From a bacterium (GTDB lineage Bacteria; Patescibacteriota; Minisyncoccia; 2-02-FULL-40-12; IGHO2-01-FULL-4-A), in the NCBI GenBank assembly GCA_030698885.1, contig JAUYLN010000019.1, forward strand, positions 1-64,000: 64,000 nucleotides of DNA, written 5' to 3'. The position numbers were made by a program, and so were the translations under genes. The stretch's first letter is position 1; the number at the start of each line of letters is the position of its first letter. A model generated the notes under the pieces. That model worked only from the letters and a program-made list of their open reading frames with translations, had not been told where the DNA came from and did not search any database. Shown here piece after piece: positions 57,497 through 64,000 of the stretch.

Positions 57497-59248
57497 ATGG
57501 GAGAAATATTTTTAATAACCTTAGGCATTTTGGGCCTGCTTGCAGGCTTTATTTTTTATAAAAGAAGCGGTGAACTTGAGGCACGCCTTAAAAAACGGGA
57601 AAAAGAAATAGGCCAAAGAATATTTGAGCTATCCATACTCAAAGAGCTTGGCGACCGCATAGGATACTCTCTTGATGTCAACAAAATAATAGACATCATA
57701 ACCGGTTCTCTCCACCAGCTTATAGAATACAGCGCCGTTTCCTATATGCTCGTCGGACCGGAGAAAATACTTTTCAAAAGCCATCTTGAAAAGTCGGTCA
57801 ACAGAAAATTTATTGATGATATCAGAGACAGAATGCTTGCTTCCTTGTCAGCTCTTTTGGGTAAAAACCTGACCAGGGGAGGGATAGAAGAAAATATTTC
57901 CGGAGCAATACTTGTTGAAGAATTTGAGGAGCCCGTAAGATCATTTTTTAACATTCCAATAGTCATCGGCGGCAAGGTTATGGGTATTTTAACCGTGGCC
58001 CACACAAAATCAGGCCTTTACAAAGAAGACGAGATGACAATGTTGTACCGTATTATGCAGCAGGCATCCAGCGCCGTAACCCGGCTTGAAGAAGTTGTAC
58101 AGTCAGAACAGCTGAAATTAAGCTCAATGGTTCAAAGTATGACCGAAGGCGTTGTTATGACTGACAAAGAATATAGGGTATTAGTAGCTAATCCAGCCGC
58201 GAGAATAGCCGTAGGGATAAACCTCCAGAAACAAGACATTTCTATTTTTGATTTCATAGACGGCCTTGAAGGAAAATTTGATATCAGAGGGAGGCTGGAA
58301 GAAAGCGTAAAACAAAATAAAGTCATAGAGATGCCGGAGATATTGCTTCACGACAGATTTTTTCAGATTTTCGTCGCGCCCGTAATCAGCACCCTTGAAA
58401 CATCGGAGGGCCAGATACTGGGCGCAGTAACTATTTTTCACGACATAACCCATGAAAAAGAAGTTGAAAAACTGCGTGAGGATTTTACCTCCATAATGGT
58501 TCACGAACTGCGCTCTCCTCTGGATAGTATAAAAAAGAGAATAGAAATCCTTGAGGGTGCAAAACCTGCTGAAAAAACCCAGGACAAGATATCAGAAATA
58601 TTCTCTATTATTTATAAAAATTCTTCCCATATGCTTGAGCTGGTAAATGACCTGCTGGACGCCGCCAAGCTTGAAGCAGGTAAATTTGAATTCCATAAAG
58701 AACCTTCGGACATAAAGAAGCTTATAGAAGACCGGGTTAACTTCTTCGGACCGCTGGCCAAGGACCAGGGCGTAGAGCTCAACTACCAGTTGGCCGATAC
58801 TATCCCTGATAAAGTTAATCTTGACCCGCTCCGGATAGAACAAGCCTTGAATAATTTAATATCAAATGGAATTAAATTCACTGACACCGGCGGTAAAGTA
58901 ACGGTTCAGGCCTTGCTCCATAAAAAAGGTGGAGATATAATAAAAGAAGCCGGCACGGCCGGCATAGAATGGCTACTGGATAACACGGCCTCAAAACTGA
59001 TAGGAGACATAGAAGATTCTACAATTATAGCTGTGACCGATACCGGTATTGGAATATCTGGAGAAAATATCAAACAGCTTTTCAATAAATTCAAACAGTT
59101 TCAGTCAGTTGCAAAAAGAACCGAGAAAAAAGGCACCGGCCTTGGTCTGGTTATTGCCAAAGGAATCGTTGAGGGTCATAATGGATTAATAGGAATAGCC
59201 TCGCAGGAAGGCAAGGGCAGTACATTTTATTTCACAATACCCCTCTAA
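57497..59248 (+). CDS. Sensor histidine kinase with GAF and PAS domains
   Basis: The 583-residue protein has one N-terminal hydrophobic helix (about 4-22), a coiled coil, a GAF-like domain (about 40-200), a PAS domain (about 210-325, MTDKEYRVLVANPAARIAVG) and a HisKA domain with phosphoacceptor His336 (SIMVHELRSPLDSIKKR). A HATPase_c domain follows with NNLISNGIKFTD, DTGIGISG and GTGLGLVIAKGIV. It is followed by a single-domain response regulator, its likely partner. The signal is unknown. Confidence 0.92.
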   Translation: MGEIFLITLGILGLLAGFIFYKRSGELEARLKKREKEIGQRIFELSILKELGDRIGYSLDVNKIIDIITGSLHQLIEYSAVSYMLVGPEKILFKSHLEKSVNRKFIDDIRDRMLASLSALLGKNLTRGGIEENISGAILVEEFEEPVRSFFNIPIVIGGKVMGILTVAHTKSGLYKEDEMTMLYRIMQQASSAVTRLEEVVQSEQLKLSSMVQSMTEGVVMTDKEYRVLVANPAARIAVGINLQKQDISIFDFIDGLEGKFDIRGRLEESVKQNKVIEMPEILLHDRFFQIFVAPVISTLETSEGQILGAVTIFHDITHEKEVEKLREDFTSIMVHELRSPLDSIKKRIEILEGAKPAEKTQDKISEIFSIIYKNSSHMLELVNDLLDAAKLEAGKFEFHKEPSDIKKLIEDRVNFFGPLAKDQGVELNYQLADTIPDKVNLDPLRIEQALNNLISNGIKFTDTGGKVTVQALLHKKGGDIIKEAGTAGIEWLLDNTASKLIGDIEDSTIIAVTDTGIGISGENIKQLFNKFKQFQSVAKRTEKKGTGLGLVIAKGIVEGHNGLIGIASQEGKGSTFYFTIPL

Positions 59249-59378
59249 TAATACCTAAATTAATAATTACTAATTTCTAAACAATATCTAAATCCAAAAT
59301 TATAAATGTTTAAAATTTTAAATATTTGAGTTTATAATTTATTTAGGATTTAGGATTTATAATTTAGGAATTAACTAG
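59249..59378. repeat. Element K: heptad-like repeat hairpin
   Basis: Left units CTAAATTA, ATTACTAA, TTTCTAA and right units TTTAGGAT, TTAGGAT, TTATAAT, TTAGGAA border a centre rich in AAATCCAAAATTATAAA. It separates the kinase and regulator genes and ends four bases before the GTG start of the regulator. Confidence 0.6.
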
Positions 59379-59380
59379 TT

Positions 59381-59755
59381 GTGTCTAAAAAAATACTCGT
59401 AGTAGATGACGAAGAATTTGTAAGAAAAGCGGTCGCTGACAAATTAAAATCAGACGGTTTTGATGTCTTAGAAGCGGACAATGGAGAAAAGGCCGTTGAG
59501 ATGGCATTGTCCGGTCATCCCGACCTTATACTTCTTGATGTTATCATGCCCAAAATGGACGGCATTGAAGCTATGAAAAAAATACGCGAAGACGCATGGG
59601 GTAAGGATGTACCCTTGATTCTTCTTACCCGCATAGAACCTGATGACAAAATGCTTCAGGAAATAATAAATCACAAACCTACTTACTACCTCGTCAAAAG
59701 CAACTATAGGATAGAGGATATAGTGGAGAAAGTAAAAGAAAAGTTAGGTGCATAA
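59381..59755 (+). CDS. Single-domain response regulator
   Basis: GTG start at 59381, 124 residues. Asp9-Asp10 (VVDDEEF), phosphoacceptor Asp53 (LLDVIMPKMDG), conserved Thr in LLTRIEP and Lys in YLVKSNY. There is no output domain. AGGA in the repeat arm (59368 region) serves as the likely ribosome-binding site. Partner of the GAF/PAS kinase upstream. Confidence 0.9.
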   Translation: MSKKILVVDDEEFVRKAVADKLKSDGFDVLEADNGEKAVEMALSGHPDLILLDVIMPKMDGIEAMKKIREDAWGKDVPLILLTRIEPDDKMLQEIINHKPTYYLVKSNYRIEDIVEKVKEKLGA

Positions 59756-59788
59756 ATCAAAAAACACCCGCTCGGGTGTTTTTTGATT
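59755..59788. terminator. Terminator after the response regulator
   Basis: Stem AATCAAAAAACACCCG/CGGGTGTTTTTTGATT with a two-base loop. It starts within the stop codon. Confidence 0.9.
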
Positions 59789-59792
59789 CTGG

Positions 59793-60195
59793 AAATATGT
59801 ACCCACCGCCTGCACCACGCCTTCTGGCTTTGGCATTCGGAGCTCTCGCTCCTCAACTGCGCTGGGCACACGTACTCATTGCTATGCTTTAGTACTTCCT
59901 CGCTCCCGCTCGGCCGCTGCGCTTCACCTTCGTTCGCTTGTAGCCTTCACTGCTGTTCCGGCCACTGCGCTTCAAGAAGGTAAGAGTACCACGCCTGCTG
60001 GCTTTGGCACAAAATTACCTTCGTAATTTTGTTGCGGGGACAGGATTCGCTCTCACCTCGCGCCCATCTTCCAATGGACCCGGGTTCAAGTTCCCGGCCT
60101 CGCGGTGGTTTTTGCCAATTGCAAAAACCACATCGCTCCGGCTTCAAATCCTGACGAGAGTGACTTAAGTCACTCTCTCCCCACAACAACATGTG
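59793..60195. other. Gene-free region with tRNA-like debris and short repeats
   Basis: No convincing gene. It contains a 22-base direct repeat ACCACGCCTNCTGGCTTTGGCA (near 59813 and 59986), a copy of a tRNA-fMet 3' end (GTTGCGGGGACAGGATTCG near 60029, compared with GTTGCGGGGGCAGGATTCG in the real gene), T-arm-like words (CCCGGGTTCAAGTTCCCGG; GGCTTCAAATCCTG) and palindromes (GGTTTTTGC/GCAAAAACC; GAGAGTGACTT/AAGTCACTCTC, 60159-60180). It is higher in GC than its surroundings. Confidence 0.6.
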
Positions 60196-60239
60196 CCGCA
60201 AATACAAAACGCCCCATTCGGGACGTTTTGTATTTGCGG
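60196..60239 (-). terminator. Strong terminator downstream of tRNA-fMet
   Basis: A 16-bp perfect stem (CCGCAAATACAAAACG / CGTTTTGTATTTGCGG) encloses CCCCATTCGGGA, which can also pair. It lies just after the 3' end of the reverse-strand tRNA. Confidence 0.8.
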
Positions 60240-60242
60240 ATG

Positions 60243-60314
<72 letters not shown>

Positions 60315-60381
60315 ATGCCTATATATCATATACTAATTCGCTTGAAAAATCAAATGAATTATCGTATTATTCATAAAAAGC

Positions 60382-60454
60382 GCCGGCGTAGCTCAGTGGT
60401 TAGAGCAAGGTCTTCATAAGGCCGAGGTCGCAGGTTCGATCCCTGCCGCCGGTA
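60382..60454 (+). tRNA. tRNA-Met (CAU), possibly elongator
   Basis: 73-nt cloverleaf: acceptor GCCGGCG/CGCCGGT (G1-U72), D-arm GCTC/GAGC, loop TTCATAA (anticodon CAT), T-arm GCAGG-TTCGATC-CCTGC. It lacks the initiator features of the adjacent tRNA. Elongator Met is most likely, but a CAU-anticodon isoleucine tRNA cannot be excluded. No CCA encoded. Confidence 0.88.
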
Positions 60455-60472
60455 CTGGAAAACACAAATATG

Positions 60473-60486
60473 CCCCCCCCCCCCCC
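60473..60486 (+). repeat. Poly-C tract (14 cytosines)
   Basis: A homopolymer of 14 C residues lies shortly after tRNA-Met in an AT-rich genome. It could be a slippage site, or a sequencing or assembly weak point. A poly-C of seven also stands beside the polylinker-like sequence at 5702-5708. Confidence 0.7.
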
Positions 60487-60560
60487 GAACGGGTTGACTG
60501 AATATTGAGGTTGAGTATTGAGGTTAATCCTCAATTAGACAACAGATGCGCACGATTTGA

Positions 60561-60590
60561 CAATACGCCACCTCTGGCGTATTGTTTTGT
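60561..60590 (+). terminator. Terminator downstream of tRNA-Met
   Basis: Stem CAATACGCCA/TGGCGTATTG with loop CCTC and TTTTGTT. It precedes the SET-domain gene. Confidence 0.85.
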
Positions 60591-60621
60591 TATTCTTTGA
60601 AATTTATGTGGAGTCACTTTT

Positions 60622-61014
60622 ATGCAGCGCCGATTAAAAGTAAAGATGACACGGAAAAAAGGACGAGGAGTTTTTGCAAACTGTAAAATCAAGAAGGGCG
60701 AAGTCATTGAAGTTGCTCCGGCAATTGTGCTCTCTCGTCGAGAAACGAAAGTAATAGATGATTTATCCTTATCCAGTCACTGCTATCAGTGGGGAGATAA
60801 ACAGAAGGCTCTGGTTTTGGGTCTTGGTTGTATTTATAACCACTCTTATAATCCCAATGCAGTTTATAGTCATCGCTTCAAACAACAAGCAATTGTATTC
60901 AAAGCTTTAAGAAACATCCGCCCGGGCGAAGAAATCACACATAACTACAACGGCGACCCCAAAAGCCGAGCACCAATCAGATTCACAAAAAATAGTTGGT
61001 GGTTTGTTCAATAA
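60622..61014 (+). CDS. SET-domain protein methyltransferase
   Basis: The 130-residue protein is a minimal SET domain: KGRGVFANCKIKKGEVIEV (about 13-31), GLGCIYNHSYNPNAVY (about 71-86, the NHS motif) and NIRPGEEITHNYNGDP (about 101-116, E-x-x-x-x-Y catalytic Tyr). SET proteins methylate lysines, mainly in eukaryotes; bacterial free-standing forms may methylate host or own proteins. No histone-like protein is visible here. Start ATG 60622. Confidence 0.88.
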   Translation: MQRRLKVKMTRKKGRGVFANCKIKKGEVIEVAPAIVLSRRETKVIDDLSLSSHCYQWGDKQKALVLGLGCIYNHSYNPNAVYSHRFKQQAIVFKALRNIRPGEEITHNYNGDPKSRAPIRFTKNSWWFVQ

Positions 61015-61034
61015 GAAAAACACAAAAAGTAGGC

Positions 61035-61060
61035 AGGCCCATTTAGGGCCTTTTGTTTTT
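61035..61060 (+). terminator. Terminator after the SET-domain gene
   Basis: Stem AGGCCC/GGGCCT with loop ATTTA followed by TTTTGTTTTT. Confidence 0.8.
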
Positions 61061-61133
61061 ATAAAGAAGCAAAACCACAAATCTCGCGGATGTCTGGTAT
61101 CAACAAATACCAACTGCGTCTCAATCTAACGTT

Positions 61134-61161
61134 TTGATTTTTGGAAAACTTCTATTATACT
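61134..61161 (+). promoter_or_regulatory. Promoter for the IMP dehydrogenase gene
   Basis: TTGATT (61134-61139), a 16-bp spacer and TATACT (61156-61161). The start would be about 61168, with a leader of about 33 nt containing GGGAG before the ATG (61201). Confidence 0.55.
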
Positions 61162-61200
61162 ATTTTAGGCTTAAGCTCATTAAAAAATGGGAGCAAAAAA

Positions 61201-62727
61201 ATGAGGGAAGAAATAGTTGAGGTGGCAAGACAAGGATGGCCCCAAAACCTTTATCAGTTTAAGGGCATAGCCTATAGAGGGATTGAAGTTCCTCCGATGG
61301 GTAAAAATATCGCTAAGTCCAGAAACTCTATATCTCTAAAAACTAGGTTTTCCAGAAAAATCACAATGAATCAGCCTATAGTAACAGCGAATATGCTTGA
61401 TATCACAGAATCTAAAATGTTAGAAAAGGCGGCGTTACTTGGCGGACTAGGTATAATGCATAGGTTTTGTGAAATAGACAAACAAATAAAAGAGATAGAA
61501 AAAGCAAAAAGAGCTCATAATTTTGTAATAAAAAGACCATATCAAATTGATGCCTGGAAAACAGTCGGCGAGGCAAGAGCGATAATGACCCGCCATAATG
61601 TTGGCAGCCTTCTTGTACGTGATAAAAGTTGTTGCCTGTCTGGAATATTAACCGTAAGAGATATCAAAATGGAGCAGGACAGCGAGCATGTTTGCAATAG
61701 AATGACACCGACAGAAAAACTGATAGTCTTCAAACATGGAGAAGACCAATCTATTGAATCCATAACTAGAAAATTTAAAGAAACAAAAATAAAACACTAC
61801 CCCATCGTTGATGATGATAATAAAATTAAAGGCCTAATCTGCGTTAAAGATGTTTTTAAACTACGCGAATATCCGTTTGCAAACATTGATCAAAACGGCC
61901 AGCTTGTCGTTGGTGCCGCTATCGGTGCTGTAGGTGATTATCTTGAGCGGGCCCAGGAATTAATAAAAGCCGGAGCTAATGTAATTGTTATCGATATAAC
62001 ATCGGGATATTCAACCCAAATGGAAAAAGCGATTAAAGAATTTAGAAAAAAATTTGGAGAATTCCAGCTTGTAGCCGGCAACATAGGGACATCCGAACAG
62101 GCCCGCGGCATAATTGAGTTTTCTGAAGGAGGAATTGATGGCTTAAAGATTGGACTTGGACCGGGCGGGGTATGCACGACCAGGATGAACACCGGCATTG
62201 GTGTAATACAGTTTTATGCCGTTTTAGAAATTTACTGGGGTTTGATATTTAAATACGGATACAAACCCGAGAACATTCCTCCACTTTGTGCTGATGGAAA
62301 CATCCGCTGCGGAGCCGATGTCTCACACGCGCTTATGGCGGGGTCTGATTCAATTATGGGAGGAACAATATTCTCCGCCACTAAAGAGACTCCCGGCATG
62401 CCCTATCCTAAAGAAGACGGGGAATATAAGAAGATGAGGGGCATGGCCTCGACCGAAGCGTTAGCTGAAAGATATGAAGCAGAAGGATTTGACGATCCAA
62501 TGGGTGAGGCTCTCAAAAAAAGCCCCGAGGGAATGGAAAGGGAAGTTAAAATTAAAGGCTCCGTAGAAAATATAATTAACAAACTAAACGGCGGCCTAAG
62601 GTCTTTTATAAGCCATCGGGGAGCGCTGTCACTTGAAGAAGCCAAGCATAATTTTAACCCGTTCTGCCAAGAATATGGATTCACCATTTTAAAAGAGTCT
62701 GGAATAAAAGAATCTTATGAAAGATAG
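61201..62727 (+). CDS. guaB: IMP dehydrogenase / GMP reductase family protein with CBS domains
   Basis: The ATG at 61201 with GGGAG upstream gives 508 residues. The TIM-barrel is split by a pair of CBS domains (about 95-215). The catalytic loop GPGGVCTTR places the nucleophile at Cys325. ADGNIRCGADVSHALMAGSD (about 362-381) and GGTIFSATKETPG match the phosphate-binding site, and GGLRSFISHRGA the C-terminus. GuaB oxidises IMP to XMP in GMP synthesis; GMP reductase lacks CBS domains as a rule, so IMPDH is favoured. The following gene is UMP kinase-like. Confidence 0.88.
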   Translation: MREEIVEVARQGWPQNLYQFKGIAYRGIEVPPMGKNIAKSRNSISLKTRFSRKITMNQPIVTANMLDITESKMLEKAALLGGLGIMHRFCEIDKQIKEIEKAKRAHNFVIKRPYQIDAWKTVGEARAIMTRHNVGSLLVRDKSCCLSGILTVRDIKMEQDSEHVCNRMTPTEKLIVFKHGEDQSIESITRKFKETKIKHYPIVDDDNKIKGLICVKDVFKLREYPFANIDQNGQLVVGAAIGAVGDYLERAQELIKAGANVIVIDITSGYSTQMEKAIKEFRKKFGEFQLVAGNIGTSEQARGIIEFSEGGIDGLKIGLGPGGVCTTRMNTGIGVIQFYAVLEIYWGLIFKYGYKPENIPPLCADGNIRCGADVSHALMAGSDSIMGGTIFSATKETPGMPYPKEDGEYKKMRGMASTEALAERYEAEGFDDPMGEALKKSPEGMEREVKIKGSVENIINKLNGGLRSFISHRGALSLEEAKHNFNPFCQEYGFTILKESGIKESYER

Positions 62728-62755
62728 CCCGTCACATTGACGGGTTTTTATTTTT
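62728..62755 (+). terminator. Terminator after guaB
   Basis: Stem CCCGTCA/TGACGGG with loop CAT and TTTTTATTTTT. Confidence 0.9.
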
Positions 62756-62762
62756 GGGTTAA

Positions 62763-62768
62763 TATACT
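62763..62768 (+). promoter_or_regulatory. Candidate -10 box for the UMP kinase-like gene
   Basis: TATACT 24 bases before the TTG start. The -35 region falls in the guaB terminator (TTTTTA). The leader contains AGGAGGAGG. Confidence 0.4.
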
Positions 62769-62791
62769 AATGGTCACAGGAGGAGGGTACA

Positions 62792-63532
62792 TTGCCGATA
62801 TTCTTAGAAAGGCCGAGGGAGCTCAAAAGAGTTGTTTTAAAAATTAGCGGGGAGTGCATCAGGCATGAGAGAGGTTTCGTTGTTGACTATCAGTCTGTTA
62901 CAAAGATAGCGACAGAAATTTTCAAAGCTAAGGATAATACCCATTGCCAGATTGCAGTAGTAACGGGAGGATTCATAGACAGCGCCCTCCTTGAAAATGC
63001 AGGGGTATCGCGCCAATCCGCCGACGAAGTCGGTATTATTTCCACCATCTCGGCTTCAGTCCTTCTAGCCTCAGCTCTTGCCAGAATAGCCGGCAACGAG
63101 AAGGTCAGAATAGCAAGCTCTCCAGGAATCAGAGGTATAGCTGAAGAATATAACTCTCATAAAACATCGCACCACCTTTCAAGCAGACGTGTCGTAATAA
63201 TTGCAGGCGGAACCGGAAATCCACGAAGTTCCACCGACTATGCAGCTGTCCTGCGAGCATTTGAGCTAAGCGCCGAAATGGTTCTAAAGGGCACATTGGT
63301 CCGGGGCATAATGGATAAAGACCCCCGGTCACACGACGATCCAAATCTAATAGATCGCCTGTCTTACAAAGAATTTTTGGGGAATGATTATCCTCTGATG
63401 GATCCTCCGGCCGTATCAGAAGCCATGAAAGAGAACATGCCCATACGAATTTTTGACATATTCAAGCCGGGTAATCTTCTAGAAATTATCCGAAATCAGA
63501 ATCAAGATATCGGCTCCCTTATCTGCTCCTAA
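62792..63532 (+). CDS. pyrH: UMP kinase-like amino acid kinase family protein
   Basis: TTG start at 62792 with AGGAGG eight bases upstream; 246 residues. RVVLKISGECI (about 13-23) is the N-terminal P-loop-like strand and AVVTGGFIDSALLENAGVSR (in part) the GG turn. IAGGTGNPRSSTDYAAVLRA (about 136-155) is the phosphate/UMP site, GTLVRGIMDKDPRSH (about 169-183) and MDPPAVSEAMKENMPIRIF (about 205-223) match PyrH. It phosphorylates UMP to UDP. Divergent from typical PyrH in the first loop (SGECI for SGEAL). Likely the housekeeping UMP kinase. Confidence 0.82.
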   Translation: MPIFLERPRELKRVVLKISGECIRHERGFVVDYQSVTKIATEIFKAKDNTHCQIAVVTGGFIDSALLENAGVSRQSADEVGIISTISASVLLASALARIAGNEKVRIASSPGIRGIAEEYNSHKTSHHLSSRRVVIIAGGTGNPRSSTDYAAVLRAFELSAEMVLKGTLVRGIMDKDPRSHDDPNLIDRLSYKEFLGNDYPLMDPPAVSEAMKENMPIRIFDIFKPGNLLEIIRNQNQDIGSLICS

Positions 63533-63573
63533 GTAACTAGAGCATCCCTCATATAGCATAAGTGCGGGGCTTA

Positions 63574-63645
63574 CCCGGAAGTGCAATCTCGCTTTTTGTT
63601 TAGCCGAAAGGCCTGCGAGATTTCTACTTCCGGGCTTTTCTTTTT
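63574..63645 (+). terminator. Long hairpin terminator after pyrH
   Basis: Arms CCCGGAAGTGCAATCTCGC and GCGAGATTTCTACTTCCGGG (63574-63592 and 63614-63633) pair with an internal mismatch around the loop, followed by a T-rich stretch. Confidence 0.85.
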
Positions 63646-63674
63646 GTTAAGAATCCTATAGAATAAACAACATT

Positions 63675-63752
63675 GCGGTGGTAGCTTAGCTGGTTTAAAG
63701 CGCTGCCCTGTCACGGCAGAGATCGTGGGTTCAAATCCCATCCACCGCGCCA
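63675..63752 (+). tRNA. tRNA-Asp (GUC)
   Basis: Cloverleaf with acceptor GCGGTGG/CCACCGC, anticodon loop CTGTCAC (anticodon GTC), T-arm GTGGG-TTCAAAT-CCCAT and discriminator G. CCA follows directly (63750-63752), so the tail is encoded, unlike the two Met tRNAs in this window. Confidence 0.93.
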
Positions 63753-63789
63753 ATAATTAAAAACTGCCCTGCGGTAGTTTTTGATTATT
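63752..63789. terminator. Terminator after tRNA-Asp
   Basis: Arms AATAATTAAAAACTGCC and GGTAGTTTTTGATTATT pair with a short loop. The T-run is within the 3' arm. Confidence 0.75.
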
Positions 63790-63798
63790 ACTGGTCTG

Positions 63799-63925
63799 AT
63801 TAGATGGGACTTGAACGGCCGGAGCGAATGTGCTCACAGCAGTGAACACCGTGAGGCCTGGCCCTGAAGCAGAATTTTACGACGGTAAAATTCTGACTGA
63901 AGGCAAATCCCATCCACTGCGCCCT
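63799..63925. repeat. tRNA-derived inverted element downstream of tRNA-Asp
   Basis: The left end GATGGGACTTGAAC is the inverse of a T-arm and the right end AAATCCCATCCACTGCGCC closely matches the 3' end of the tRNA-Asp just upstream (AAATCCCATCCACCGCGCC). The ends are partly complementary around about 100 bp with another hairpin (CAGAATTTTAC/GTAAAATTCTG). It looks like a duplicated tRNA 3' end organised as a hairpin. Nothing gene-like was seen from 63926 to the window end. Confidence 0.55.
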
Positions 63926-64000
63926 ATGGAAACAGAACCCCGGGCTGATATTGCCCAGAACAGCAAATATTTTTTATACATAGCTATTTTTTTTGTCACA

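Overview
The window looks like a chromosomal segment of a Patescibacteria (Candidate Phyla Radiation) bacterium, probably Parcubacteria-like. This is an inference from gene content: DUF5652 and DUF5654 micro-proteins, giant LamG/DUF2341 surface proteins, four-helix-bundle (23S rRNA IVS-type) proteins, a compact type IV pilus locus, an RNA-light gene set and in-frame PSTSSGQA-type repeats. TGA is used as an ordinary stop, so this is not a recoded Gracilibacteria/SR1 genome. Many genes start at GTG or TTG, and several have a -10 box so close to the ATG that the mRNA is probably leaderless.

Layout. 1-7035: envelope polysaccharide genes (glycosyltransferase, methyltransferase, NodU-type carbamoyltransferase, O-antigen ligase-like protein with TPRs, Wzx-like flippase), with a strange cluster of four restriction-site palindromes at 5673-5700. 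7369-18418: surface proteins (a 2205-residue adhesin-like protein, a second LamG protein, a coiled-coil protein with a Ser/Thr/Pro tail) interleaved with short-period repeat arrays and two four-helix-bundle genes. 18493-25653: housekeeping and small genes (UppP, SIMPL, PEBP, MazG-like, DUF5654, P-loop kinase with two tandem Cys/His-rich mini-proteins, HAD, sugar-dehydrogenase-like propeller). 25911-32956: GH1 glycosidase, DsbA-like protein, TruB, an indoleamine 2,3-dioxygenase-like protein, DUF167, PD-(D/E)XK nuclease, pterin carbinolamine dehydratase, methyltransferase. 33023-38400: an unusual E1/ThiF-like, AMP-ligase-like, MIO ammonia-lyase and nitroreductase cluster. 38397-48312: histidine kinase, response regulator, a receiver-PilB fusion, PilC and prepilin-like genes. 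48410-56478: secreted proteins, Ogt-type alkyltransferase, a poly-proline secreted protein, a MITE-like element, a GT2/LysM locus and a tandem RNA motif. 56555-59755: small membrane proteins, a GAF/PAS histidine kinase and a response regulator. 59793-64000: tRNA-fMet, tRNA-Met, SET protein, IMP dehydrogenase, UMP kinase-like, tRNA-Asp and tRNA-derived debris.

The most striking feature that gene calls do not explain is a family of intergenic inverted elements. Each arm is a tandem array of 7-, 8- or 9-bp units, the period is the same in both arms, and the right arm often ends at the start codon of the next gene. One 8-bp-period element (16689-17029) encloses an 81-codon four-helix-bundle ORF. 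Two others (19286-19376 and 20163-20290) look like decayed copies, one still carrying the first codons of the same ORF. A 9-bp-period set surrounds, and has also entered, a second four-helix-bundle gene at 14051-14686. This resembles the stem-plus-ORF layout of 23S rRNA intervening sequences, but in messenger/intergenic DNA. Secondary candidates for undescribed biology are the tandem ~64-nt RNA motif at 54357-54530 and the ThiF/ligase/MIO-lyase/nitroreductase cluster.
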